The notes under the pieces are model-generated. The model did no database searches. It was not told the DNA's origin and was given only the letters and a program-made list of their open reading frames with translations. A program made the translations under genes and the position numbers. Below are positions 44,518-53,398 of a DNA stretch of 64,000 nucleotides, piece after piece. Each line of letters opens with the position of its first letter. Position 1 is the first letter of the stretch. Origin of the DNA: Edaphobacter lichenicola (GTDB taxonomy: Bacteria > Acidobacteriota > Terriglobia > Terriglobales > Acidobacteriaceae); the NCBI RefSeq assembly GCF_014201315.1, contig NZ_JACHDY010000001.1:1302001-1366000 (forward strand), written 5' to 3'.

Positions 44518-44559
44518 CCCTGGTGCGAACGTGATTCGCCCCAGGGTTTTGTTGTTTTT
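44518..44559 (+). terminator. Intrinsic terminator after rseP
   Basis: CCCTGG and CCAGGG form the outer stem and GCGAA/TTCGC the inner stem around CGTGA, followed by TTTTGTTGTTTTT. It lies 21 bp past the rseP stop. The next 140 bases are GT-rich with repeated GAACGTGGTG, without a gene. Confidence 0.85.
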
Positions 44560-44696
44560 GCTGGTGTTTTTGAGGGGTGTTTCAGAAAGAGAGTGTTTTT
44601 GGTGTGGTGTTTTTGTGGTGAGAACGTGGTGGAATGCGTGGTGAACGTGGTGCGTTGACCGTCACTTCTCCGCACACGAAAAACACGCCAACTTTT

Positions 44697-45698
44697 TCAA
44701 TTATTTTTTTCATGTCCGGTTGCGGCCGCTCGCAGCTCAGCCACAATCTCGTCGACTGCCTTTCGCGCCTCGTCCTCGCGGTCGGGGGGGAAGCTGATTG
44801 CGCCTACGCGAGCGTGTCCGCCGCCGCCGTAGCGCTCGCAGATTTCAGCGAGATTGACCAGCTCGGTCGGCATCAGCTTGGTCCACGGATTGGTTCCTAC
44901 CGACACCTTGGTGCGAAAGCTCGACTTGCTGAGTCCCACATTGTAAATTGCGTCGGGATGCAGGTAGTACGGGATGAACTTGTTGTAGCCCTCGGTGGGC
45001 TGGTCGGTGATGTCGAAGGTAATCACGCCCTGGTCTACCGTTGATCGTTGTTTGATCAGCTCGAGCGCGGCCCAGTGCCGGTCCATCAACGGGCCAAGCT
45101 GCTCCTGCACGAATCCCTGGTCCAATACCTGCTGAAGACTCATCTCGGTCAGGAGCGGAATCAGTCTCTGCACCAGCGTGGGGTCGGAGGAGCTTTCGAT
45201 GACCATCGTCAGCTTCATCGCGGGCGCGGCCATCTCTACTGCGGCCTTGGCGCTCTCGTATCGGGCACCGTCGACGATGTCGGCCCACTGGATCAGCTCC
45301 AGCATGGGGGCTGTGTCGAAGCCGAAGTTGACCTGCGCGATGTCTGCAATGAGGCTGGTGCAGGAGATGTAGTCTGGGTTGAAGAACTTCCGCATGCGCT
45401 GCGACCCGTCGGCCTGTCCTGCTTCAAAGTTTTTCTGGTCTTCGGGAGTCAAAAACGCGCTCTGATGATGATCGAACCACCACGTCACCCTCGGCGAAGC
45501 CGAGTATTTGAAGTCCACGATCGCATTTTCGCCGCTGCCGAAGTCGCCTTCGTCGAACAGTGCGCCAGCCCGGTGCACGAGTCCGTGATAGGAGTACGAG
45601 GTCGCCGTCTTCACGCACTCCCGGTGGAATCGCGTGAACAACGAAGCCGAACAGGCTCCATCGAAGCACTTATCGTGATAAAAGATCTTGCAGTCCAA
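44697..45698 (-). CDS. DHH-family phosphoesterase
   Basis: 333 residues. Motifs: YHDKCFDGACSASLF (DHH domain start), AIVDFKYS, WWFDHHQSAF (the DHH motif), and YGGGGHARVGAISF (DHHA1 domain). Family members hydrolyse nano-RNA, 3',5'-bisphosphates or cyclic dinucleotides with Mn2+; which applies cannot be told. Cytoplasmic. It is divergent from the CPBP protease gene, and the shared gap has a hairpin (ACACCTT ... AAGGTGT, about 45719-45738) and a tandem repeat. Confidence 0.9.
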   Translation of the reverse strand: MDCKIFYHDKCFDGACSASLFTRFHRECVKTATSYSYHGLVHRAGALFDEGDFGSGENAIVDFKYSASPRVTWWFDHHQSAFLTPEDQKNFEAGQADGSQRMRKFFNPDYISCTSLIADIAQVNFGFDTAPMLELIQWADIVDGARYESAKAAVEMAAPAMKLTMVIESSSDPTLVQRLIPLLTEMSLQQVLDQGFVQEQLGPLMDRHWAALELIKQRSTVDQGVITFDITDQPTEGYNKFIPYYLHPDAIYNVGLSKSSFRTKVSVGTNPWTKLMPTELVNLAEICERYGGGGHARVGAISFPPDREDEARKAVDEIVAELRAAATGHEKNN

Positions 45699-45778
45699 AT
45701 CGGCTATCTCCCGCGCTCAACACCTTTCTCGAAGGTGTGAAGAGTCCAGCATAGCGCACCTGAATCACTTAGCGATCT

Positions 45779-45816
45779 ATCTCGCTTGGCGGAACTCCAT
45801 CTCGCTTGGCGGAACT
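45779..45816 (+). repeat. Tandem 18-bp repeat upstream of the CPBP gene
   Basis: ATCTCGCTTGGCGGAACT occurs at 45779-45796 and again at 45799-45816, a 20-bp period. It is about two helical turns apart, suiting a protein bound twice on one DNA face, 50 bp before the next start codon. Confidence 0.7.
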
Positions 45817-45864
45817 TTTCGCGAGATCTTCTCGTACCTCAAATCCAGCCTCAAGAGGATTCCC

Positions 45865-46899
45865 TTGCAGACCTATACCCAAGATCCATCTCCCGACACG
45901 CCGCTGCCACCGAGCTCGGAACCTGCCATCGAGCGTCCCACCCCGCTACGCCATGTGTTCTTCGGCACCGACGGTCTTCGCGCCGGCTGGAGCATCCTTC
46001 TTTTCGTTGCTCTCTTCGCGGCGTTTATGTTCGTTGCGCATGTCATCGCGGTGAAGATTCACCCACCCACCCACCAGACCTCACCGGACCACACCATCCC
46101 CTTCTTCTTCATGTTTCTGAACGAGGCCGTACCGCTGTTGGGAGTTGGAATCGTCACCTGGATCATGTCGAAGGTGGAGCGCCGACCTATCGGCGTCTAC
46201 GGTCTTGGAGGTGCCAGCAAACTCCCGCACTTTATCGCGGGCCTTGCATGGGGCATTATCTGCCTCACGCCGTTCATTCTCATCCTCTGGAAGGCTGGTT
46301 TTCTTGTCTTCGATAACCGCCTCCTCTTTGGCAGTGACATACTCCGCTATGGCGCGCAGTGGTTGGCGATGTTCTTCGCTGTCGGTCTGCTGGAGGAGTA
46401 CTTTACTCGAGGCTATCTCCAGTACACGCTCACTCGCGGACTGGCCGGCCTCTTTCGATCAGCCTTCAAAACTCCTCATAGTAACGTTCTTGCCTTCTGG
46501 ACTTCGGCTGTCATCTTTTCAACGCTCTTTGGCCTGGTCCACGGCAGCAATCCCGGCGAGTCGCCCATCGGGCTGCTTACTGCCGGCCTCGCCTCCATGA
46601 TGTTCTGCCTCGTTCTATGGCGCACGGGCTCTCTCTGGTGGGCCATCGGGTTTCATACCACCTGGGACTGGGGCCAATCGTTCCTCTACGGGGTAGCCGA
46701 CAGCGGCATCATGATCAAGAATCATCTGCTCGCTACTCATCCCGTCGGCAAGCCTCTGCTGAGTGGAGGCACAACGGGGCCTGAAGGCAGCATCATCATC
46801 CTGCCGATCATCGTGCTCATCGTCGCGGTTATCGTCTTCACGCTGCCTCGCACCAATGCGGGCTATACCAGGCTGCCGGAGCGGGCCGCCGAGTCATAA
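45865..46899 (+). CDS. CPBP-family intramembrane metalloprotease
   Basis: About 344 residues from a TTG with AAGAGGA seven bases before it; the frame runs open to 45688 but reads through the tandem repeat. Seven or eight membrane segments. The CPBP/CAAX (ABI) motifs are GLLEEYFTRGYL (motif 1, Glu-Glu and Arg), FGLVHGSN (motif 2 His) and FHTTWDWGQSF (motif 3 His). Homologues cleave prenylated or bacteriocin-like peptides; function here is unknown. It ends 6 bp before repeat copy D. Confidence 0.88.
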   Translation: MQTYTQDPSPDTPLPPSSEPAIERPTPLRHVFFGTDGLRAGWSILLFVALFAAFMFVAHVIAVKIHPPTHQTSPDHTIPFFFMFLNEAVPLLGVGIVTWIMSKVERRPIGVYGLGGASKLPHFIAGLAWGIICLTPFILILWKAGFLVFDNRLLFGSDILRYGAQWLAMFFAVGLLEEYFTRGYLQYTLTRGLAGLFRSAFKTPHSNVLAFWTSAVIFSTLFGLVHGSNPGESPIGLLTAGLASMMFCLVLWRTGSLWWAIGFHTTWDWGQSFLYGVADSGIMIKNHLLATHPVGKPLLSGGTTGPEGSIIILPIIVLIVAVIVFTLPRTNAGYTRLPERAAES

Positions 46900-46905
46900 C
46901 GAAGC

Positions 46906-47078
46906 TGTCCTGCCCGGACGGGCCCACTACGAGTGGAGCAGCCACTTCGTGACTTGTGTACCTTGTTGTGGTTAGGGAACGATGCTGGTCCTCCCGTTGG
47001 TCGGAATCAACTTCTCCTCCGAGCAACGGGAGGACCGAGCGAAGCAGTAAAAAGGCGTGCGAACGCCCCGGAAGGACA
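46906..47078. repeat. Dispersed nested palindrome, copy D (arms I/II)
   Basis: 173 bp; the most decayed copy. Left end TGTCCTGCCCGGACGGGCC, right end shortened to GGAAGGACA. The left arm is type I (CCACTTCGTGACTTGTGTAC), the right arm type II (GAAGCAGTAAAAAGGCGTGC). The central stem is almost intact (GGTCCTCCCGTTGGTCGG / CAACGGGAGGACC). It fits between stops at 46899 and 47083. Confidence 0.9.
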
Positions 47079-47082
47079 GTCT

Positions 47083-48705
47083 CTATGCGATCGGCGTCCC
47101 CTGGTATCGCGTCTCTGCAAGGTCGAGCTCTCGTTCCATCGTTCGGAGCACATCATCTCCAATACGTCCTTTATCCCGCAGAGAGATGAGTGTGCGTCGC
47201 TCGGCCTGCAGAGCATCCTCGAGAATGCTTCGCAGTCGCGTCATCGTCTCCCTATCGACAGCCTCGAGACCTCCCTCATCGTCTCCGCCGACAGCTGCGA
47301 GCTTGTGTCTGTAGCGATGAATGAGATCGTCGTATAAATGCTCCGCATCATGTCCACCGCGCCTACGCCCTTCTTCGAGATGGTGAACGGCCGCTCGTAG
47401 AACGATGCGTCGCGCCTCTTTCTCCTCAGGATCCATTCCCAGGTTGCCTGCAAGGCCAAGGATACGAATCAGCACGGGCAGCGTGAGGCCCTGCAACACC
47501 AGCGTGACGAGAATCACGCAGAAGGCCAGAAACACGATCAGGTTTCTCGTCTCGGACCTTCCATCACCGAGCATCTCCGGAACTGAGATTGCGGCTGCGA
47601 GCGCGAGTACACCGCGCATCCCTGTCCAGCCGACCACGAAGACCTCGCGCGGCTGTAGCTCCTCTTCCTTGTGTTTCATCCAGCGCCGATCGATATATGC
47701 TGCGATCTTGAAGACCGGAATGACCCAGACGATTCGCAACAGGATCAGCACGACGCTGAAGACGACTCCGTAAAGGATCAGCGTTCCCTTACTGAACCTG
47801 CCGTGAATTCCAGCCAGCACGTAGGGAAGCTGCAGGCCGATGAGCACAAAGACCAGCCCATTCAGCATGAACGTCAACGCCTCCCACGCCCCAACGACCT
47901 GTAAGCGCACGGCTGGCGAGAAGAACTCTGTACTCTTGCGGCTCATGTAGATTCCGCACGCTACTACAGCCAAAACGCCTGATGCCTTCGCGTGCTCTCC
48001 TGCGAGATACGCTGCGTAGGGAACGACGAGACTCACGACCAGCTCGACGGGGCCGTCGTCGATGAACTTTTCCAGCCAGCCCACGATGATGCCGATCAGC
48101 AGGCCGATCAAGAGCCCTCCGAAGACCAGATACAGCAGCCTGAAGAGGCCGCCGCCGAGAGTAGGGGTCTGTCCTCCCTGAATGATGCCGATGCCTATCT
48201 CGAGAGCGAGCAGGCCGGTTGCATCGTTGAGCAGACTCTCTCCTTCGAGGATGTCGACGATGCGCCTGGGGAGGCCGATGGACTTTGCGATCGAGGTCGC
48301 AGCGATTGCATCTGTGGTCGCGACTACAGCGCCGAGCAGAAAGCCGGCCTTCCAGTCGAGCGCGGTGATGAAGTGGTCGGAGAAGAATGCGACTCCCCAG
48401 ACGGTGAAGCCGACCAGACCGAACGCCAGCAGGCCTATCACGACTGCGTTGCGGCGAAACTCACGCCAGGACATCAACCAGGCGGAAGAGTACAACAGCG
48501 GCGGCAGAAAGACGACGAAGACGACGTCGGGATCGAGTGGAACGTGCGGCATGCGCGGCAGGAAGCTGATGAGGAGCCCTGCCAGCACGAGCACGATGGG
48601 ATAGGGCACCTTGAGCCGCCGCGCCATTGCTGCAAAACCTGCGACCAGCACCAGCAACAGCAGAATGACCGTCTCGACTGCATGCAGACTCGATCCAGCT
48701 TCCAT
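47083..48705 (-). CDS. Na+/H+ antiporter, CPA1 family
   Basis: 540 residues. About 12 membrane segments in residues 1-410, then a charged cytoplasmic tail of about 125 residues. The CPA1 ion-binding region is FLLGAVVATTDAIAATSIAK followed by ILEGESLLNDATGLLALEIG (conserved Asp and Asn-Asp). GWTGMRGVLALAAAISVP is the family's Arg-containing segment 11 motif. It exchanges cations for protons for pH and salt balance. The ATG at 48705 is divergent from the penicillin acylase gene across 154 bp. Confidence 0.94.
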   Translation of the reverse strand: MEAGSSLHAVETVILLLLVLVAGFAAMARRLKVPYPIVLVLAGLLISFLPRMPHVPLDPDVVFVVFLPPLLYSSAWLMSWREFRRNAVVIGLLAFGLVGFTVWGVAFFSDHFITALDWKAGFLLGAVVATTDAIAATSIAKSIGLPRRIVDILEGESLLNDATGLLALEIGIGIIQGGQTPTLGGGLFRLLYLVFGGLLIGLLIGIIVGWLEKFIDDGPVELVVSLVVPYAAYLAGEHAKASGVLAVVACGIYMSRKSTEFFSPAVRLQVVGAWEALTFMLNGLVFVLIGLQLPYVLAGIHGRFSKGTLILYGVVFSVVLILLRIVWVIPVFKIAAYIDRRWMKHKEEELQPREVFVVGWTGMRGVLALAAAISVPEMLGDGRSETRNLIVFLAFCVILVTLVLQGLTLPVLIRILGLAGNLGMDPEEKEARRIVLRAAVHHLEEGRRRGGHDAEHLYDDLIHRYRHKLAAVGGDDEGGLEAVDRETMTRLRSILEDALQAERRTLISLRDKGRIGDDVLRTMERELDLAETRYQGTPIA

Positions 48706-48859
48706 GACACCCTCGTTTCAGCCCCGCACCGCGTTCCGAACCAGACCACATCCAGTGTCGTTATCAATGATGCTAAGTAAACCAGATTAAATGACGTGCG
48801 CGGTTGTCTGTCGAGTTGAGCGCCGGGCCACGCTTCCATTTACACTTCGATCAAAAGCT

Positions 48860-51514
48860 ATGAACCCGTACGAATCGATCGCCGCCGCAGCCTCCCCGGA
48901 AGAAGCCCGCACCGCCATGCAGGTTCGACGCAGGCGAATCTTCTATCGACTCGTGGTTATTTTTACTTTGCTGGTGCTGCTCTTCGGCGTGGTTGGATTT
49001 TTCTATGCGCGGCACTGGACTCGCAAGGCGATGCGCGATGCTCTGCCGCAGCTGGATGGCGCGATCTCTATCGCTGGGTTGTCCGCGCCGGTCTCGGTGC
49101 AGCGCGATGACCATGGCGTTCCGCATCTTCGGGCGAGTTCGCTGGACGATCTGGTGATGGCGCAGGGGTATGTGACGGCGCAGGACCGGCTGTGGCAGAT
49201 GGATGCGCTGCGCCGGCATGCCGCGGGCAGTCTTGCCGAGATACTTGGAGCGCCGCTGATTCCGCATGATCGCGCGCAACGCACCCTGCAGATTCGCGCT
49301 GCCGCCGACCGCGCGCTGGCGACTCTTCCGGCGGATCAGCTTCATCTGCTGGAGCGGTACTCCGCTGGCGTGAATGCGTCGATCGCCGACCAGAGCGCTC
49401 ATCTGCCACTGGAGTTTCGCCTGCTGCGCTACGAGCCCGCGCCGTGGACTCCGCGCGACAGCCTTCTGATTGGGCTGGTGATGTTTCAGGATCTGACGAA
49501 CAGCTTTCCGCAGCAGCTGAATCGCGAGGCGCTGACTGCGCGGCTTCCGTCGCACCTGGTTGGGGACCTGTACCCCGTGGGCTCGTGGCGCGATCATCCG
49601 CCTGCTCAGCCTGTGGTTGATCTCACAGCGCCGCAGCAGGATATTCCTGATATTCCGCTGGATGAATCGCAGACGAAGCTTCGCAGGCCGGCGCCTTCGA
49701 GGGCGAGTGGGACGGCTACTCCCGAAGATCTGCTCGCACTACAGGAGACTCTCAAGAACCCCATCTGCGAAGGCTGTTTTGCGGGGTCGAACGACTGGGT
49801 CGTCTCAGGCGCTCATACCGCTACCGGCAAGCCGCTGCTCTCGAACGACATGCACCTTACGCACAATGTTCCGGGGATCTGGTATGAGGCGGATCTCGAA
49901 GCGCCTGCGCCGAATGGGGATCTTCACGTCTCCGGCGTCTCGCTGCCCGGCGTGCCGTTTATCATCGTCGGTCACAACGCCCATGTTGCGTGGGGATTTA
50001 CGAATCTCGGCGCCGAGGTGCAGGACATCTACATCGAACACACGCGTGGCAGTGGCGACGCGATGGAGTATCAAGCGCTCGACAACAGCTGGCATGCGGT
50101 AGTCCACCAGCAGGAGATCATCCACGTCAAAGGCGCGAAGGATCTTGTTCTTGATGTGCCTGCCACTCAGCACGGCGGCGTGAATACACCGATCATCTCG
50201 GGCATCTTTCCCAGCGAAAAGCGCAGCCTCTCCCTGCGCTGGACGATCTACGACCCTGCAAACATCACGCCGTCTTTTCTCGCGATGAATACAGCCACGG
50301 ATGGAGTCAGCCTGGTCGCTGCCTTCTCCAGCTTTGGCGGCCCAGCGCAGAATCTCGTCTATGCGGACGACCAGGGTCACATCGGCTACCATGCCGTCGG
50401 AAAGATCCCGATTCGCGGCAACATCGCGACGCCAAGCCCCATCAGTCCGGTTCCCAGCGACGCGCTCGACGCTACGCAGGACTGGGCCGGCACGATTCCA
50501 TACGAGATGCTTCCGCGCGCGACGGACCCGCCCAACGGCATCCTCGCCACCGCAAACGCCCGTGTCACCAGCGACGACTATCCTTACCCGATCACGCTGA
50601 ACTGGGCCGCTCCTTATCGCAACGAGCGCATCTGGAAGGTGCTTACGGCACGCGCCGCCGAGACCAAAGACCATCTCACCGCGGCCGACATGCTCGCGCT
50701 CCAGACCGACGTGTACTCCGATGTCGATCACGCCATCGCGCAACGTCTCGCCTACGCCATCGATCACGTCACCAAGTCCGAGTTCACTACAGAAAGGACC
50801 GCCGCGAAACGCCTTCATCAGGCGGCGGATCTCCTCCGCGACTGGAACGGCAACGTCGATGCGGACGCCGCAGCCCCTGCCATCGTCGTTGCCGCTCGCG
50901 CCGCACTGTGGCCGCTCCTGCTCGACCCGCAGCTCAGCGCGCAGCCCCGAACGAAATCGGATCTTCAGCCCGGCGTCCCTCGCACGGGAGCGGCTCTCTA
51001 TACGTGGGGCAACAAGGCCTACGCGGAGGAGTGGCTCATCATGCACACTCCCAGCCGCTGGCTGCCTCCGGCCTATCCCACGTGGGACGACCTGCTCACC
51101 GCCGCCGTCTCAAAGGCCCTCGCCGACAATCATGCTCCCGGCGATCTCTCCAAATGGCGCTACGGTCAGTTCCGTCCCATCGACATCGAACATCCCATCT
51201 ACAGCCAGTCCCCGATCCTTCAGCGCGTTATTGGCCTGCCCACCAGCCCCGGCCTCCAGCCCCAGAGTGGCGACGACGTCACCGTCAAGCAGGTAGGCCG
51301 CAGCTTCGGCCCCTCCGAGCGCTTCACCGCCGACCTCTCCGACCTCGACCACAGCACGCTCAACCTCGTCCTCGGCGAGTCCTCGAACCCGATGAGCGCC
51401 TGGTTTATGGATCAGTGGCCTGCCTGGTACCACGGCACCACCTTCCCGCTGCCGTTCAGCCACGCCGCAGTGGATGCCGCCGCCACCCACACCCTGACCC
51501 TCACCCCGAGATAA
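48860..51514 (+). CDS. Penicillin acylase family N-terminal nucleophile hydrolase
   Basis: About 884 residues. An N-terminal membrane segment (LVVIFTLLVLLFGVVGFFYA) anchors it outside the cytoplasm. The Ntn nucleophile is Ser310 in FAGSNDWVVSG; self-cleavage before it would give alpha and beta chains. Other marks: VPHLRASSLDDLVMAQGYVTA and AQDRLWQMDALRR near the start, LSNDMHL, and GFTNLGAEVQDIY. Members hydrolyse penicillins, acyl-homoserine lactones or other amides; the natural substrate here is unknown, and quorum-signal degradation is one option. The 5' third is G-rich, the rest C-rich. The ATG at 48860 gives the clean N-terminus. Confidence 0.93.
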   Translation: MNPYESIAAAASPEEARTAMQVRRRRIFYRLVVIFTLLVLLFGVVGFFYARHWTRKAMRDALPQLDGAISIAGLSAPVSVQRDDHGVPHLRASSLDDLVMAQGYVTAQDRLWQMDALRRHAAGSLAEILGAPLIPHDRAQRTLQIRAAADRALATLPADQLHLLERYSAGVNASIADQSAHLPLEFRLLRYEPAPWTPRDSLLIGLVMFQDLTNSFPQQLNREALTARLPSHLVGDLYPVGSWRDHPPAQPVVDLTAPQQDIPDIPLDESQTKLRRPAPSRASGTATPEDLLALQETLKNPICEGCFAGSNDWVVSGAHTATGKPLLSNDMHLTHNVPGIWYEADLEAPAPNGDLHVSGVSLPGVPFIIVGHNAHVAWGFTNLGAEVQDIYIEHTRGSGDAMEYQALDNSWHAVVHQQEIIHVKGAKDLVLDVPATQHGGVNTPIISGIFPSEKRSLSLRWTIYDPANITPSFLAMNTATDGVSLVAAFSSFGGPAQNLVYADDQGHIGYHAVGKIPIRGNIATPSPISPVPSDALDATQDWAGTIPYEMLPRATDPPNGILATANARVTSDDYPYPITLNWAAPYRNERIWKVLTARAAETKDHLTAADMLALQTDVYSDVDHAIAQRLAYAIDHVTKSEFTTERTAAKRLHQAADLLRDWNGNVDADAAAPAIVVAARAALWPLLLDPQLSAQPRTKSDLQPGVPRTGAALYTWGNKAYAEEWLIMHTPSRWLPPAYPTWDDLLTAAVSKALADNHAPGDLSKWRYGQFRPIDIEHPIYSQSPILQRVIGLPTSPGLQPQSGDDVTVKQVGRSFGPSERFTADLSDLDHSTLNLVLGESSNPMSAWFMDQWPAWYHGTTFPLPFSHAAVDAAATHTLTLTPR

Positions 51515-51640
51515 CGATCCGCCTCCGTTGCGCGTCTCAACTTTGAAGAGCTTGTCACACGCTTGTCGATCGTCTCCGGGTAAAATCCTTTGCGTGCACG
51601 CGGGCCGCGAATCACCCAACCTAAAAAAGAGGACACCTTA

Positions 51641-52006
51641 ATGGCACATCCGTTCTGTCACATGGAACTAGGCAGCACCGACGTTGCGAAAGCCAAAACC
51701 TTCTACACAAATATGTTCGGCTGGGCGATCACTGACGTGGATATGGGTGGCAGTATGATCTACTCCACCTTCAAACCGGAAGACACCGGCCCCGGCGGCG
51801 GCATGATGATGCAGCCCGTCCCCGGAGCGCCTTCGGCCTGGCTTCCCTATGTCGCCGTCGATGACGTCCAAGCAGCCACAAAAAAAGCGGCGGGCCTCGG
51901 CGCGAAGGTCCACGTGGACGTACAAGAGGTGCCGAACCTGGGCTGGTTCAGCGTCATCAGCGACCCCACTGGAGCAGCGCTCGGACTCTGGCAGCAGAAG
52001 GTATAA
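51641..52006 (+). CDS. VOC/glyoxalase-family protein
   Basis: 121 residues, two beta-alpha-beta-beta-beta modules: FCHMELGSTDVAKAKTFYTN, FGWAITDVDMG, LPYVAVDDVQAATKKAAGLG and ISDPTGAALGLWQ. It belongs to the small 27-kDa-antigen-like or glyoxalase-like group without a defined reaction. The ATG at 51641 follows AGAGGA by 8 bases; an extension to 51590 is not needed. Monocistronic by spacing. Confidence 0.93.
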   Translation: MAHPFCHMELGSTDVAKAKTFYTNMFGWAITDVDMGGSMIYSTFKPEDTGPGGGMMMQPVPGAPSAWLPYVAVDDVQAATKKAAGLGAKVHVDVQEVPNLGWFSVISDPTGAALGLWQQKV

Positions 52007-52196
52007 ATACTTCTCACGCATCGCAGCAGGACAGCAGATACAGGCCGGGACTATCTTTGCGTCTTTTTCGCGAATGGTGTTCGGCCAGTTTTGTTGGTGA
52101 GTGAGATGGGGTGCGTCTCGAAGGGGAACGACAGCTCCTCCGTCACGTCAGATCCCTGCGAGTCGCAGACGAAAGCCGTCATACACTAATCAGCAG

Positions 52197-53351
52197 ATGC
52201 GATCCTCTCACCTTCTTCTGGCCCTCACGTTGGCAACGACCCAAGCCGCAAGCTTCGCCTGTGCGCAGTGGGATATCGAAGAGTCCCACACCACCGCAAG
52301 CCTGCGCGGCATTCATAATGTCGGCGGAGGAGTCGCGTGGGCCAGCGGCACCAACGGCACCGTGCTTCGCACCGAAGACGGTGGTTATCTCTGGCAGACC
52401 TGCACGATACCGCCCGGTGCTGAGAAGCTAGACTTCCGCGGCGTCCAGGCCTTCGACGAAAACACCGCCATCGTCATGTCCAGCGGCCCCGGTGATCAAT
52501 CGCGCCTCTACAAAACCACCGATGGCTGCCAGAGCTGGAAATTAGTCTTCACCAACCCCGATGCTGGCGGGTTCTGGGACACGCTTCGTATAACCGATGC
52601 CAGAACGGCTTACCTTCTGGGAGATCCCGTGGATGGCAAGTTCGCAATGTTTTTCACCGACGACGGTGGAGATAATTGGTTCATCGCCAGCGACCCCGGT
52701 CGTGGAGCCTCTCCGGGAGACGGGGCCTTCGCCGCGAGCAATTCCGCACTAACATCGAGCGGGCCATTTCTGTTTTTCGGCACGGGATCGAGCGCCGGTA
52801 CCACAACACTCCCGCACGTTTACTCCACTCGAGCCAAATGCGTTCCACCGCCAGATAAACCCAAGGCACCCCCTCTCACCTGCACCATTGAATGGACACG
52901 AGCCGAGGTCCCCATGGCTGCCGCAGGTGCTACCTCTGGCCTCTTCTCTCTCGCGGCCCGCATGAGCCCCACCAAAAGCGGTGTCTCCAAAATCACGCTC
53001 GTCGCGGTCGGAGGAACATACGATAAGCCTGAGCAAGCCTCAGACACTGCTGCCACATCCGAAGACGGTGGCAACACCTGGACTGCATGCAAAGCCCCGC
53101 CCCACGGTTATCGCTCCTCCGTAGCCTACGACCCCACCCAGAAACTCTGGATCACCGTAGGTCCGAACGGCACTGACATCTCCACCGACGACGGCAAAAA
53201 TTGGCGTCCGCTTACACCCTCATCCACTGACCCAGCCGATGCCGACAAGAACTGGAACGCGCTCTCGCTTCCCTTCGTGGTTGGTCCGCATGGACGTATT
53301 GGTCGCCTGCGCACTATCGATCAAAAGGCAGCGGCTGCAAAGAAACCGTAG
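52197..53351 (+). CDS. Secreted BNR/YCF48-like beta-propeller protein
   Basis: 384 residues with a signal peptide (HLLLALTLATTQAASFACAQ). Repeats of the Asp-box type are visible: LRTEDGGYLWQTC, YKTTDGCQSWKLV, FTDDGGDNWFIA, TSEDGGNTWTAC and STDDGKNWRP (S/T-x-D-x-G-x-x-W). They predict a six- or seven-bladed propeller in the periplasm or outside. Such proteins are often named oxidoreductase or sialidase-like, but no catalytic residues are evident. Convergent with the pilus-like gene cluster. Confidence 0.88.
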   Translation: MRSSHLLLALTLATTQAASFACAQWDIEESHTTASLRGIHNVGGGVAWASGTNGTVLRTEDGGYLWQTCTIPPGAEKLDFRGVQAFDENTAIVMSSGPGDQSRLYKTTDGCQSWKLVFTNPDAGGFWDTLRITDARTAYLLGDPVDGKFAMFFTDDGGDNWFIASDPGRGASPGDGAFAASNSALTSSGPFLFFGTGSSAGTTTLPHVYSTRAKCVPPPDKPKAPPLTCTIEWTRAEVPMAAAGATSGLFSLAARMSPTKSGVSKITLVAVGGTYDKPEQASDTAATSEDGGNTWTACKAPPHGYRSSVAYDPTQKLWITVGPNGTDISTDDGKNWRPLTPSSTDPADADKNWNALSLPFVVGPHGRIGRLRTIDQKAAAAKKP

Positions 53352-53398
53352 TCCCCCCGCAACTACGATTTCCGGCGCAACACCGAAGCCGCAAAGTA

